From Myxococcales bacterium (lineage in GTDB: Bacteria; Myxococcota_A; Polyangia; Nannocystales; Nannocystaceae), in contig JAAZXR010000021.1 in the NCBI GenBank assembly GCA_014240065.1, forward strand, positions 1-64,000: a DNA stretch of 64,000 bases. The letters are read 5' to 3'. The position numbers and the translations under genes were made by a program. Positions 17,039-27,766 of this stretch are shown here, in pieces (position 1 is the first letter of the stretch; each line of letters begins with the position of its first letter). The notes below the pieces were generated by a model. That model was not told the DNA's origin. It ran no database searches and was given only the letters and a program-made list of their open reading frames with translations.

Positions 17039-18016
17039 ATGCCAGCGCAGAATGGATTTGTTTGGGCGCGTCGGAAGTCAATCGTCGCTGTGATCGTGGG
17101 GACAGCGGGCTCGACCCAAATGGTCACACCTGCGCACGCCACAGTCCGGGCGGACGCCGCCTGGAGGCTCGCGCAAGAAGTGAGCCCGTTCGATGAGGCG
17201 CGCGCGCTCTTTCGTGAGGGGGTGGGCCTGTACGACATGTCCAATTATACCGAGGCCCTCGACCGATTCTCGAAGGCTTATTTGATCTCGCGGGACATCG
17301 AAGACGAGGCGATGCGCGCGAAGGTGTTGCACGGGTTGCAGTTCAACCTCGCCCGCGCCCACGTGCGCTCCTTCGAGATCGACAAGGACTCCAAGCATCT
17401 GCGCATCGCTAGTGACCTGCTCGACAAGTATATCGGGAACGACGCGGGGCTCACGGTGGACAAGGAGGCGGAGTCGCTGCAGGTACAAGTGGCGGCCTTG
17501 CTCGCGGAGGCCGAGGCTGCGCTGGCGGAGGCGGAGGCGGAGGCGCGGCGAGAGACTCAAGCGTCCTCGCAGAACGAGGGGTCCGAATCCTCCACCGACG
17601 ACGCCGCGGACGAGGGCGACGCCGATGACGGCACCTTCGTTCCGCGAGACGCCCCGACACCCAAGAAGGCGAAACTGCTCCTCATCTCGGGCTACTCCTC
17701 CCTCGGGATGGCGGGGGCCAGCCTCGGTCTGATGGCCGTCGGCTTCTCGCAGGCCGACACGGCCCAAGACGATCTAAAGGCCGCGGCCACGGGCACCGCA
17801 GCCGATCGCGCCGATTCGAAGGGGAAGACCGGAAACCTCCTGGGCGCGATCGGTATCGCCGGCGCCGCGGCGTTCGCGGCCGTAGGGACGACGCTGGTTG
17901 TGCTCGGGATGAAGAAGAAGAAAGAAGCGCGCGACGAACCGGCCTTTACGCGGGTTCAGTGGGCGCCGCTGGTGGGCGGAGAGGTCACTGGATTGTCGCT
18001 TGGCGGGAAGTTTTAA
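17039..18016 (+). CDS. Secreted TPR-like protein with C-terminal membrane pair
   Basis: 325 residues. A signal-like N-terminus ends near A-H-A (about residue 34). A TPR-type helical domain follows (about 45-165; A-R-A-L-F-R-E-G-V-G-L-Y near its start), then an Ala/Glu-rich coiled region, an acidic linker and two hydrophobic segments (about 223-240 and 273-296) before a short tail. This layout is common among myxobacterial envelope proteins of unknown role. It ends 4 bp before the start of the giant repeat protein, so the two genes probably form one transcription unit. ATG 17039 was chosen because it begins the signal-like segment. Confidence 0.75.
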   Translation: MPAQNGFVWARRKSIVAVIVGTAGSTQMVTPAHATVRADAAWRLAQEVSPFDEARALFREGVGLYDMSNYTEALDRFSKAYLISRDIEDEAMRAKVLHGLQFNLARAHVRSFEIDKDSKHLRIASDLLDKYIGNDAGLTVDKEAESLQVQVAALLAEAEAALAEAEAEARRETQASSQNEGSESSTDDAADEGDADDGTFVPRDAPTPKKAKLLLISGYSSLGMAGASLGLMAVGFSQADTAQDDLKAAATGTAADRADSKGKTGNLLGAIGIAGAAAFAAVGTTLVVLGMKKKKEARDEPAFTRVQWAPLVGGEVTGLSLGGKF

Positions 18017-18020
18017 ATTT

Positions 18021-21000
18021 ATGAAGAACCCAAGACATGGCCTGCTCTGGTTGCTCGGCGGCATTTTGCTGCTCCCCACCGCTTGCTTTTACGAGCCCAA
18101 TTCGCGCGTCGGAGAGGAGTGTCTCGACAATGACGCGTGCAGAGATGGCACGGTGTGCGATCCCATCTTGAACGTCTGCGTGGAGCCAGATAATGTCTCC
18201 GCTGGCGACGATAATTCGGGCAGCTCCGGGGCCGAATCGGGGACGGAGTCCGGGACGGGCACCATGTCGGGCGACGGGGACGGGGACGTGTGCGGCGACG
18301 GGGTGGTGAGCGGGACCGAGGCGTGCGACGACGGAAACGCGATCACCGAGACCTGCGCCTACGGAGAGACCGAGTGCGTGGTGTGTGACGAGAATTGCGC
18401 CGAGGTTCCAGGCGCCACGAGCTACTGCGGCGACAGCTCCATCGACGACACCAACGACGAAGAGTGTGACAACGGCGGAGAAACAGCGGCGTGCGACGCC
18501 GATTGTACCTTGGTGGAGTGTGGCGACGGCACGGTCAATGCGACCGCAGAGGAGACCTGCGACGACGCTGGCGAGACCGTGACCTGCGACGCCGACTGCT
18601 CTGAGGTGGAGTGTGGCGATGGGCTGGTGAACGCGACCGCGGGCGAGGCCTGCGACGACGCCGGAGAGTCGGCGTTTTGCGACGACGACTGCAGCGATGC
18701 CGAATGCGGTGATTCCGTGCTGAATGCGAGCGCTGGAGAGGCGTGTGACGACGGGCTCTCCAACGGGAACGGGATCTCAGCGTGCTCGGACAGCTGTCAG
18801 GCCAATGTGTGCGGTGACGGATATCATGGGCCTGGAGAGGGGTGCGATGATGGCAACCTCGACGAGGGTGACGGGTGCACCGCGTCGTGCGAGCTCACCT
18901 CATGCGGCAACGAATCCATCGATTTTGGCGAGGAGTGTGACGACGGCAAGAACGGAAATGACGACGACGGATGCACGGATCTGTGTCGACTCCCTGCGTG
19001 TGGCGACGGCATCTTGCAGGCGTCGAGTAACGCGGAAGAGTGCGATCCAGGTCTCGGTGCGCTCGACAACAACGGCGACTGCACCCTCGCTTGCACGGCG
19101 GGCATATGTGGGGATGGTTGGGTGTGGTCGGCAGGCGCGGGGGTGGAGAGTTGTGACGGCGATGGGGCCGGGGTCGGCGGCGAAACCGCGACGTGTAACG
19201 TCAATTGCAGCCCCCACGCTTGCGGTGACGGCACCGTCAATTTGACGGCCGGCGAGGAGTGCGACGACGGGGTCGAGAGCGCCTCCTGCGATGAGGACTG
19301 CACGCTGGCGACGTGCGGCGACGGAGTGCTGAACGCGACGGCCGGGGAGGACTGCGATGACGCTGGGGAGTCGCTCGCGTGTGACGACGATTGCAGCCCC
19401 GTGGTTTGCGGCGACGGTGTGGTGAATATGGCCGCCGGGGAGGAATGTGACGACGGCGCCAGCAATGGCGACGGGCTCTCGACGTGCGCGAGCGACTGTC
19501 TGACCAACGTGTGTGGTGATGATTATCTGGGGCCTGGGGAAGGCTGTGACGACGGCAACACCATGGACGGCGACGGGTGTTCGTCGATCTGCGTGTTCGA
19601 CACCTGCGGCAACGGAGTCGTGGAGGGTATGGAGGAGTGTGACGACGGCCAGAATGGTGACGACGACGACGGATGCATGGACATCTGCAAGTCGCCGTCG
19701 TGCGGCGACGGCATCGTGCAACCAAATTCCAACGCGGAGGCGTGCGACGACGGATCGGGCAATGGAGATGACGCGGACTGCACCTCGAGCTGTGCCGCCG
19801 CAACCTGCGGTGATGAATTGATCTGGAGCGGCGGGACTGGCACGGAGGTCTGCGACGGGGCCAACCTCGGAGGCCTCACCTGCGAGTCGCAAGGGTATGA
19901 CGGAGGCGCCATCAGCTGCGCGGGCGATTGTGGATCTGTCGACTTCTCCGCGTGTTTCTACGAGTGTGGGGACGGGAATATCGATCCCGGCGAAGAGTGC
20001 GATGACGGCAATCAAAACACCGAAGGTTGCGCGTACGGAGCATCGTCGTGCACCGTGTGCGGCAGCCAGTGCACCGATGTGCCGGGAGCCTCCACGAGCT
20101 ACTGCGGTGACAGCATCGTCGACGGGGCCAACGGGGAGTCGTGCGATGACGGAAACGCCGATGTCGAGGCGTGCGCCTATGGAGAGACGGCCTGTCTGGT
20201 CTGTGGCGACGCGTGCACCGATGTTCCAGGGAGCTCCACCTCGTGGTGCGGAGATTTTGTGGTCGACGCGGCCAGCGGTGAAGATTGCGACCAGGGGGGC
20301 AACGCGACCGCCAGCTGCGATGCGGACTGCACCTCGGCGTACTGCGGGGATGGTGCGATCAACGCGATCGCCGGCGAGGAGTGTGACGAAGGGGTCCTGA
20401 ACGGCAACGGAAACACGACCTGCGGCCCGACCTGCCTCAACAACGTGTGCGGTGATGGATATCACGGTCCGGGTGAGGGCTGCGACGACGGCAACACCAC
20501 CGACGGGGACGGCTGTTCTTCGATCTGTGAGACGATCGACTGCGGCAACGATGAACTCAACCCAGGGGAAGATTGCGATGACGGCAAGAACGGGGACGAT
20601 GACGACGGCTGCACCGACAGCTGCAACTTCCCCCAGTGCGGAGATGGGATCGTGCAGACGAACTCCAACGGGGAGGGTTGCGACGACGGCATCGCCAACG
20701 CAGATGACGCCGACTGCACATCCACGTGCGAGGTGGCGACCTGCGGCGATGGCTTGATCTGGTCGGCTGGGACCGGCGCGGAGGTCTGCGACAGCAGCGA
20801 TCTCGCCGGGGCAAGCTGCACGGGAGAGGGCTTCGACGAGGGCACCCTGGCGTGCGCCGGCGACTGCCTGAGCCTCGATACGAGCGCATGCGACTACGTG
20901 TGCGGCGACGGCGAAGTCGACCCGGGTGAGGAGTGCGACGACGGCAACACGACGACCGAAGATTGCGCGTACGGCGTGGCTTCGTGTCAGGTGTGCGGCT

Positions 21001-24000
21001 CCGGCTGCACCAACGTGGCCGGCGGCGGCGTGAGCTACTGCGGCGACACGGTCATCGATGGGCCCAACGGCGAGACCTGCGATGACGGCAACGCCGTGAC
21101 CGAGGGTTGCCCCTACGGCGAGACCTCCTGTGATGTGTGCGGGGACACCTGCACCACGGTGCCGGGTGGCAACGTGAGCTATTGCGGAGATGGGACCACG
21201 GATTCGGGGAATGGGGAGACCTGCGACGATGGCAACACCGTGATCGAGGACTGCGTGTACGGCGAGACGTCGTGCGACGTCTGTGGTGACAGCTGCACGA
21301 CCGTGCCGGGTGGGAACGTGAGCTACTGCGGGGATACGGCGATCGACATCCCGAACGGGGAGGACTGCGACGACGGGAACGCGGTGACCGAGGACTGCGG
21401 ATACGGAGAGAGCTCGTGTGACGTGTGTGGCGACACCTGCACCACCGTGCCAGGTGGCAACGTGTCGTACTGTGGAGACGGCGCCATCGACGGCACCAAC
21501 GGGGAGGTCTGCGACGACATGGGCGAGTCGCTGACTTGCGATGATGACTGCTCGCTGGTCCAGTGCGGAGACAGCAACCTCAACGGCACCGCCGGGGAGG
21601 AATGTGACACCGGGGGTGAAACGTCCACCTGCAACGCGAACTGCACGGACGCTGCGTGCGGGGACAACATCGAGAACACATCCGCCGGGGAGGATTGCGA
21701 CGAAGGCGCTAGTGACACGGCAACCTGCAACGGCACGAGCGCCGGCGACGAATCGTGCAAGACGTCGACCTGCGGCGACGGACACGCGAACGCGGCCGCG
21801 ATGGAGACCTGCGATGACGGGGGCGAGTCGGCGATGTGTGACGACGACTGCACGGCGGTGTCGTGCGGAGATCTGAACATCAACGAAGCGTCGGGGGAGG
21901 AGTGCGACGACGGCGTGGCCAACGGTGACGGGACTTCGTCATGCACCGCGCTTTGTACGTTGAACGTGTGTGGCGACGGCTACGTCGCGGGCTCAGAAGG
22001 ATGCGATGACGGCGATACTGACGACGGAGACGGCTGCTCGTCGGTCTGCGTCTCGGAGAGCTGCGGCAACGGGACCATCGATTCAGGTGAGGAGTGTGAC
22101 GACGGCCCCGCCGGCGCCGGGAACAACGACGACGGGTGCACCGACAGCTGCACGACCCCGAAGTGTGGGGACGGCTACGTGCAGGCGTCGCTCAACGAGG
22201 ACTGCGACGGCGACGGCGCGGGCTTCGGTGGAGAGACCGCCACTTGCAACGGTTCGGACGCGGGGGCGGTCGCCTGCAAGACCTCGGTGTGTGACGACGA
22301 GTGGATCAACGAAACCGCGGGAGAAGAGTGCGATTTTGGCGTCACCAACGGCAACGGAGGGGTGGACTGCTCGGACGCCTGCCTGTTCAATACCTGTGGG
22401 GACGGCTACCAGTACACGGTCGAGGAGGCCTGCGACGACGGCGCCGACAACGGCATCGAGGTGACCTCCGATTGCAAGAGCGACTGCACGGCGACGACCT
22501 GTGGCGACGGCTACCTCGGGACACCGGGCAGCGAGGCGTGCGACGACGGCAACAACGAGAGCGAAGACGGCTGTGACGCGACCTGCGGGCAGGAGTCGTG
22601 CGGGGACGGGATCACCCAGGCCGGGCTCGGCGAGGACTGCGACGACACGGTCCAAACGGCGAGCTGTGACATCGACTGCAGCTTCAGCGTGTGCGGGGAC
22701 GGTACGCTCAACACCCTCGACGGCGAGGTCTGCGACACGGGCGGCAACAGCGTCACCTGCGACTCCGATTGTACGCCCCCCGAGTGTGGCGACGGTCTCG
22801 AGAACGGCGCCTTCGGCGAGCAGTGTGACGACGACAACAACGTCACCGAGGAGTGCGCCTATGGGGAGACCTCGTGCGTGGTGTGCAGCGCGACCTGCCA
22901 GTCGGTCAACGGCGACACCGATGTGTGCGGCGACGGTACGACCGATGCGCCGAACGAGGACTGCGATGACGGGGACACGGTCCAAGATGACGAGTGCGCC
23001 TACGGGGAGACCTCTTGCACCGTCTGCGGCGCGGATTGCCAAGACGCGGCGGGAGAGACCGACTACTGCGGGGATGGGGTCATCGACGCCGTCGACGGCG
23101 AGCAGTGTGACGACGGCGATTCCGACGATGGGGATGGCTGCTCAAGCACCTGCCAGATCGAGGACGGGTGGACCTGCACGGCGCCCGGGCCGAGCACCTG
23201 CGGCGCCGCGTCGTGTGGGGACAACATCGAGGCTGGGTCCGAGGAGTGCGACGACGGCAACAACGACGTCGAGGACTGCGTCTATGGTGAGACCTCGTGC
23301 CAAGTGTGTGGCGCGCTGTGTGCCTACGTCGCCGGCAACACCAGCTATTGCGGCGACGGCGCGACGGACATGAGCAACGGCGAGACCTGCGACGACGACA
23401 ACACGGTGACGGAGGAGTGTGACTACGGACTCACCTCCTGCACCGTGTGCGCCGCGAACTGCACCGAGATCGCCGGAGAGACCGACTATTGCGACGATTT
23501 CGCCGTCGACTCGGCGGACGGCGAGCAGTGCGACGAGGGTCCTGCGGTCAACGGCATCGAGGAGTGTTCCTACGGGGAGACCTCGTGCACAGTGTGCAGC
23601 GCCGACTGCAAGAACGTGGCAGGCGAGACCGACTATTGCGGCGATGGGGTAACGGACCCGGGGGAGGAGTGCGACGACGGCGCCATGAACAACTCCGACA
23701 CCGCCCCCAACGCGTGCCGAACGAATTGCACCTCCGCCACGTGCGGGGACGGCGTGACCGACACGGGCGAGGCCTGCGACGACGGCAACGGCATCGACAA
23801 CGACGAATGCACCAACAATTGCACCTCCGCGACCTGTGGGGACGGCGTCGAACAGATGGGGGAGGAGTGCGACGATATGAACGCGGACAACTCGGACGCG
23901 TGCACCGCGGTGTGCACCGATGCGGTCTGCGGAGACGGCTGGGTGCGCGCGGACAATATGGGCTTCAACGAGGTCTGTGACGGCGACGGCATGGGCAACG

Positions 24001-26975
24001 GCGGCGAGGTCGCTCTATGCGACGACGACTGCACGGCGGTGTCCTGCGGAGACGGCAACCACAACGCGACCGCCGGCGAGGGATGTGACGACGGCGCCGC
24101 CAATTCCAATATGGACGTGGACGCGTGCCGCACGAACTGCCAGCCCGCGGGGTGTGGAGACGGTGTCACCGATACGGGAGAACAGTGCGACGACAGCATC
24201 GACACCGCCGGTTGCAACGGCCCCGGCGCTGGCGTTGATTCGTGCCAGTCGGCGGCGTGCGGGGATGGGTACGAGAACACGGCCGCAACCGAAGAGTGCG
24301 ACGACGGCAACAACATCAACACCGACACCTGCACCAACGCCTGCACCGACGCGGTGTGTGGAGACGGCTGGCAGCAGGCGGGCGAGGGCTGCGACGGCGA
24401 TGGCAACGGTACGGGCGGCCAGAACGCGGGCTGCGACGCCGACTGTACGGCGAGCCAGTGCGGAGACGCAACGTGGAACGCCAACGCCGGAGAGGAATGC
24501 GACGACGGGAACGCGTCCAACACCGACGGCTGCCTCCAAACCTGCGAGGACGCGAGCTGCGGCGACGGCCACGTGTGGGCAGGGCAAGAGCAGTGTGACG
24601 CGGGCGCCGCCAACGGCACCACAAGCTCCATGTGCCTCTCGAACTGCACCGACAACACCTGCGGCGACGGTGTCGTGGGCTCCTTGGAGGAGTGCGACGA
24701 CGACAACAACACCAACGGTGACGGCTGTAACAGCGCCTGCGTGTGGGAGTTTTGCGGCGACGGCATCGACAACGACGGCTCCAACGAGCAGTGTGACGAC
24801 GGGAACAACAACTACAATGATGGTTGTGTGGAATGCAGGACCGCGTACTGTGGCGACGGGTGGCGACGTACGGACGACGCCTCCGAGCAGTGCGACGGCA
24901 ACAACAACGGCACCGGCGGTGGCACCAACACCTCCATCTGCGACGACGACTGCACACAGCCCACCTGCGGGGACTTGCACACGAACACCGCCGCGGGCGA
25001 GGACTGCGATGATGACACCGACGACGCCGATTGGTGTAACGACTGCAGCTTCAGCGCCTGCGGGGACGATGTCGCCGTCACCAACTGCACCGGGGACCTC
25101 TCGGGCAACTGCGTGGTGGAGGAGTGCGACGGCAGCGACTTGAAGGGGCTCGACTGCGGCGACTACGGCTTCGACGCGACCCTCGGAAACCTCTCGTGTG
25201 GTACGTCCGGGTCGAGCGCCTGCGAAATCGACAGCAGCGCGTGTACCAACTGCGGCAACGGCACCCTCGAGTCGGGGGAGGTGTGCGACGACACGCCGTA
25301 CACAAGCTGCACCGAATGCCAGGTGCGTGACCCCTCCAACGTCGATGACATCTGGTACTACGGGCAGAATGCGGGCGACAACTTGGGCGCCGTGGAGGAA
25401 AAGGAAGGTGACGGCAACTTGGCCGTCCCGGGGGATGACTATCTGGTGCTCGGGGCGCCGAATTACGCACACCCTTCGAGTTGCGATTCAGGAGGCGGGC
25501 CGCTCACCAGCTGCGGGGTAATCCACATCTTGGACGACATCGACCTCGCCAGCGACACAAACACCAGCGCTAGGAGCGCATACAGTCATGATTCGCGGAC
25601 GGTCTTTGGGGGTTACAACGCGACGTGGGACTACCTGGACGGAGAGTTTGGGTATGCGATGGAGAACGTCCAGACCCAATACACAGGCTCCCCAAGCTAC
25701 ACCTGGAACCACGAGTTGTTCGTGTCGAGCCCTGGAGCCACAATATTTTCACCAGCCCAGGGGGCGGTGCTCGTCTACAACGACGCGACCTTGGACGCTT
25801 GGGCAATCACCGACACGGCGGCGGCATCAAATGATAATAGGGAAGAGGCGTGCAAGGTTTGGCACGGCGCGCAAGAGGGGGAGGAGGCCGGAAGAAGCCT
25901 CTCCAGCGGGGATATCGACGAGAACACCAGCGCGGACGAAGTGGTGATCGGCGCGCCCTCCTACAAATACGGCGGCACCTCAAACGTCGGTCGCGTCTTC
26001 GTCCTCGAAGGCGAGGTCGCGAGCTGTCGTACCAACGCCGGGGGGAACTACTACAGCCTAGCCGGAACCACCGACGTGGTCCCGGTGCGCGGGGATGTGG
26101 ACCACTTTGGAGGGGGATTCGGCTTCTCCTCTGCCGTCCTCCACCGTTGGGACAAGAGCTCTTTGACCACCGATTGTAGCACCTCCACCTGCCGCGGCTC
26201 TCTGGCGGTGGGAGCATACTTGCACGATGAGGGCTCCGATATGGACACGGCCACCCCCGAAGAGGGGATCGTGTACATCATCCGGGGCAGCAAGTTCAGA
26301 GATTACTTCGTCACCAACAACACTTCGGAGCGTGAGGTGGACGACGTGGAGAACAAGAATATCCGGGGGGACTCCAACTACGGGGGCGAGCGCTTCGGGG
26401 CCGCGTTGAGTCACGGGGATTTCGACAACGATGGCGTCGGAGACCTCGCCGTCGGCGCGCCCTACAGCAGCTCGGCCATGGGGCGGGTGTATATCTTCCT
26501 CGGGAGCTCGTTTGGGCGGAATACGTACCAGGGTAGCCTGGTCTCCACCGACGCCGACATCATCATCGAGGGTGGCTCGAGCAGCGATTACTTGGGATAT
26601 TCGGTCCACGGCGAGAGCTATATCGACGGCACGTCCGGGACGGACCTGCTGATCTCGGCACCCTACGCGGACAATGGGGGCCTCTCGGGTAATGGCGCCG
26701 TGTACATGTTCAGCGGCGAGACGCTCACCGACCCCAGCGGTCCGTGCATGGACGACGGGGTGTGTACGGTCGCGGACGCGGACCACGCGATGTATGGTGC
26801 GAACGGCGGCACGAATTTCGGCTATCCCCTTCGCAGCGGTTCGGCGCCTCACAACAGCAACCTCGAGGTTCACAACGGCGGCGTCGCGGTGGCGACCTTT
26901 AAGGACGATGACGCAGATGGGGACGGTGCCACTGCGGACGAGGGCTCAGTCTACATCTACTACCCCACCCCCTAG
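18021..26975 (+). CDS. Giant disulfide-repeat / FG-GAP surface lipoprotein (2984 aa)
   Basis: Very large predicted surface lipoprotein. The leader ends L-P-T-A-C (Cys22), then a Ser/Gly/Asp linker. Residues about 93-2435 are some 63 tandem cysteine units of the myxobacterial disulfide-repeat type, each about 30-50 residues and built around C-G-D-G ... G-E-x-C-D-D-G ... C-x-x-x-C. Residues about 2437-2984 are FG-GAP/integrin-type repeats with Asp-rich calcium-like loops (for example D-F-D-N-D-G-V-G-D) and L-A-V-G-A-P. Expected role: adhesion, sorting or cell-cell contact. ATG 18021 lies 4 bp after the previous stop. Groups of units are themselves repeated (see findings). Confidence 0.92.
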   Translation: MKNPRHGLLWLLGGILLLPTACFYEPNSRVGEECLDNDACRDGTVCDPILNVCVEPDNVSAGDDNSGSSGAESGTESGTGTMSGDGDGDVCGDGVVSGTEACDDGNAITETCAYGETECVVCDENCAEVPGATSYCGDSSIDDTNDEECDNGGETAACDADCTLVECGDGTVNATAEETCDDAGETVTCDADCSEVECGDGLVNATAGEACDDAGESAFCDDDCSDAECGDSVLNASAGEACDDGLSNGNGISACSDSCQANVCGDGYHGPGEGCDDGNLDEGDGCTASCELTSCGNESIDFGEECDDGKNGNDDDGCTDLCRLPACGDGILQASSNAEECDPGLGALDNNGDCTLACTAGICGDGWVWSAGAGVESCDGDGAGVGGETATCNVNCSPHACGDGTVNLTAGEECDDGVESASCDEDCTLATCGDGVLNATAGEDCDDAGESLACDDDCSPVVCGDGVVNMAAGEECDDGASNGDGLSTCASDCLTNVCGDDYLGPGEGCDDGNTMDGDGCSSICVFDTCGNGVVEGMEECDDGQNGDDDDGCMDICKSPSCGDGIVQPNSNAEACDDGSGNGDDADCTSSCAAATCGDELIWSGGTGTEVCDGANLGGLTCESQGYDGGAISCAGDCGSVDFSACFYECGDGNIDPGEECDDGNQNTEGCAYGASSCTVCGSQCTDVPGASTSYCGDSIVDGANGESCDDGNADVEACAYGETACLVCGDACTDVPGSSTSWCGDFVVDAASGEDCDQGGNATASCDADCTSAYCGDGAINAIAGEECDEGVLNGNGNTTCGPTCLNNVCGDGYHGPGEGCDDGNTTDGDGCSSICETIDCGNDELNPGEDCDDGKNGDDDDGCTDSCNFPQCGDGIVQTNSNGEGCDDGIANADDADCTSTCEVATCGDGLIWSAGTGAEVCDSSDLAGASCTGEGFDEGTLACAGDCLSLDTSACDYVCGDGEVDPGEECDDGNTTTEDCAYGVASCQVCGSGCTNVAGGGVSYCGDTVIDGPNGETCDDGNAVTEGCPYGETSCDVCGDTCTTVPGGNVSYCGDGTTDSGNGETCDDGNTVIEDCVYGETSCDVCGDSCTTVPGGNVSYCGDTAIDIPNGEDCDDGNAVTEDCGYGESSCDVCGDTCTTVPGGNVSYCGDGAIDGTNGEVCDDMGESLTCDDDCSLVQCGDSNLNGTAGEECDTGGETSTCNANCTDAACGDNIENTSAGEDCDEGASDTATCNGTSAGDESCKTSTCGDGHANAAAMETCDDGGESAMCDDDCTAVSCGDLNINEASGEECDDGVANGDGTSSCTALCTLNVCGDGYVAGSEGCDDGDTDDGDGCSSVCVSESCGNGTIDSGEECDDGPAGAGNNDDGCTDSCTTPKCGDGYVQASLNEDCDGDGAGFGGETATCNGSDAGAVACKTSVCDDEWINETAGEECDFGVTNGNGGVDCSDACLFNTCGDGYQYTVEEACDDGADNGIEVTSDCKSDCTATTCGDGYLGTPGSEACDDGNNESEDGCDATCGQESCGDGITQAGLGEDCDDTVQTASCDIDCSFSVCGDGTLNTLDGEVCDTGGNSVTCDSDCTPPECGDGLENGAFGEQCDDDNNVTEECAYGETSCVVCSATCQSVNGDTDVCGDGTTDAPNEDCDDGDTVQDDECAYGETSCTVCGADCQDAAGETDYCGDGVIDAVDGEQCDDGDSDDGDGCSSTCQIEDGWTCTAPGPSTCGAASCGDNIEAGSEECDDGNNDVEDCVYGETSCQVCGALCAYVAGNTSYCGDGATDMSNGETCDDDNTVTEECDYGLTSCTVCAANCTEIAGETDYCDDFAVDSADGEQCDEGPAVNGIEECSYGETSCTVCSADCKNVAGETDYCGDGVTDPGEECDDGAMNNSDTAPNACRTNCTSATCGDGVTDTGEACDDGNGIDNDECTNNCTSATCGDGVEQMGEECDDMNADNSDACTAVCTDAVCGDGWVRADNMGFNEVCDGDGMGNGGEVALCDDDCTAVSCGDGNHNATAGEGCDDGAANSNMDVDACRTNCQPAGCGDGVTDTGEQCDDSIDTAGCNGPGAGVDSCQSAACGDGYENTAATEECDDGNNINTDTCTNACTDAVCGDGWQQAGEGCDGDGNGTGGQNAGCDADCTASQCGDATWNANAGEECDDGNASNTDGCLQTCEDASCGDGHVWAGQEQCDAGAANGTTSSMCLSNCTDNTCGDGVVGSLEECDDDNNTNGDGCNSACVWEFCGDGIDNDGSNEQCDDGNNNYNDGCVECRTAYCGDGWRRTDDASEQCDGNNNGTGGGTNTSICDDDCTQPTCGDLHTNTAAGEDCDDDTDDADWCNDCSFSACGDDVAVTNCTGDLSGNCVVEECDGSDLKGLDCGDYGFDATLGNLSCGTSGSSACEIDSSACTNCGNGTLESGEVCDDTPYTSCTECQVRDPSNVDDIWYYGQNAGDNLGAVEEKEGDGNLAVPGDDYLVLGAPNYAHPSSCDSGGGPLTSCGVIHILDDIDLASDTNTSARSAYSHDSRTVFGGYNATWDYLDGEFGYAMENVQTQYTGSPSYTWNHELFVSSPGATIFSPAQGAVLVYNDATLDAWAITDTAAASNDNREEACKVWHGAQEGEEAGRSLSSGDIDENTSADEVVIGAPSYKYGGTSNVGRVFVLEGEVASCRTNAGGNYYSLAGTTDVVPVRGDVDHFGGGFGFSSAVLHRWDKSSLTTDCSTSTCRGSLAVGAYLHDEGSDMDTATPEEGIVYIIRGSKFRDYFVTNNTSEREVDDVENKNIRGDSNYGGERFGAALSHGDFDNDGVGDLAVGAPYSSSAMGRVYIFLGSSFGRNTYQGSLVSTDADIIIEGGSSSDYLGYSVHGESYIDGTSGTDLLISAPYADNGGLSGNGAVYMFSGETLTDPSGPCMDDGVCTVADADHAMYGANGGTNFGYPLRSGSAPHNSNLEVHNGGVAVATFKDDDADGDGATADEGSVYIYYPTP

Positions 26976-27023
26976 CACTCGCGGTGACCTGCGGGCGCGC
27001 GGAGTTTGGTGGGCCCAACGACA

Positions 27024-27049
27024 AGAGGGCGGCGCACGCACCGCCCTCT
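27024..27049. terminator. Hairpin between convergent genes
   Basis: A perfect 9-bp stem, AGAGGGCGG (27024-27032) with CCGCCCTCT (27041-27049), and an 8-base loop. It lies between the stop of the giant gene and the convergent lipoprotein gene, so it can act in both directions. There is no T-run on either side, so intrinsic termination is not certain. Confidence 0.5.
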
Positions 27050-27073
27050 GAATGGCTGTCGTAGGGGCAAGGC

Positions 27074-27766
27074 CTAGGGCGCCGTGATGAAGTCGCTGCG
27101 CCCGCGGGCCACGGCTTGGATGCTCCCGCTCAGCCCCGAGGCCATGCTGCCCGCGGTGGTGCGATCCACGATGACCTTGGCGTTGCAGGACTCGCCTGCG
27201 TCCTCGTCGGTGGCGTCGAGGCTCCCGGAGGCGATGGTGTGGGTGCCGTCGTCTTGGACGGTCTCGCTGTGGCTAAAGATGCACGAGCCGCTCACGGACA
27301 CCCGAACGTCTCCGGTGTCGTTGTTGTCCCAGGTGACGTCGAGGGCCTCCGCGCGGGAGACGGTGGCGTCGCTGGGCGCCGTGACTGTGACCGCCTCGCG
27401 GGCGTTGCTCACGGTGGAGGTGTAGGGGTCCTCGTCGGGGCGGCTGAGCACGAAGTCGTAGGAGTCCGAGGGCTCGAGGGACGCCACGTAGACCTCGGGG
27501 TTGTCGTAGCCGGGGCTCGCGGTCATCACCTTGCCGTTCACCGCGATCTCGTCGCCGCAGTCGCCAAGCTCGAGGTAGGTGCCGCCGGCGTTGTCGCCGA
27601 CCCAAAAGATCGCCTGGGCTTCCACGCTGCCGTTCTCCTCGACCGCGTCGAGCTCGAGGTACAGGCCGTCGGTCTTAATGTTGCAGGAGTCCTCCACGGG
27701 GAAACACCCGGTGGTGATGGGGAGGGAGAGCGCGAGCGCTACGGTGGTCAAGACATACTTATGCAT
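27074..27766 (-). CDS. Predicted lipoprotein, unknown function
   Basis: 230 residues. The leader has a hydrophobic core and lipobox T-T-G-C (Cys21). The mature domain is rich in Asp, Thr, Ser and Val and looks like a beta-sandwich; Cys residues near both ends could form disulfides. No known family. Start ATG 27764-27766 is preceded by AAGGA (complement of 27771-27775) at good spacing, which decides it over the longer open frame. It converges on the giant gene and diverges from the ABC transporter operon. Confidence 0.78.
   Translation of the reverse strand: MHKYVLTTVALALSLPITTGCFPVEDSCNIKTDGLYLELDAVEENGSVEAQAIFWVGDNAGGTYLELGDCGDEIAVNGKVMTASPGYDNPEVYVASLEPSDSYDFVLSRPDEDPYTSTVSNAREAVTVTAPSDATVSRAEALDVTWDNNDTGDVRVSVSGSCIFSHSETVQDDGTHTIASGSLDATDEDAGESCNAKVIVDRTTAGSMASGLSGSIQAVARGRSDFITAP

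Noticed and set aside
18900-21785. A 961-codon leftward open frame opposite the giant gene
   Set aside because: It is the antisense of the repeated Cys/Asp codons in GC-rich DNA. It has repetitive Ala/Val/Arg content, no start signal and no domain. Similar antisense frames at 22083-23042 and 24015-25472 are rejected for the same reason.
18300-25300. Regularly spaced similar short repeats that might suggest a CRISPR array
   Set aside because: They are protein-coding disulfide repeats in one continuous frame, with spacing in multiples of three and varied sequence, not identical repeats with unique spacers.
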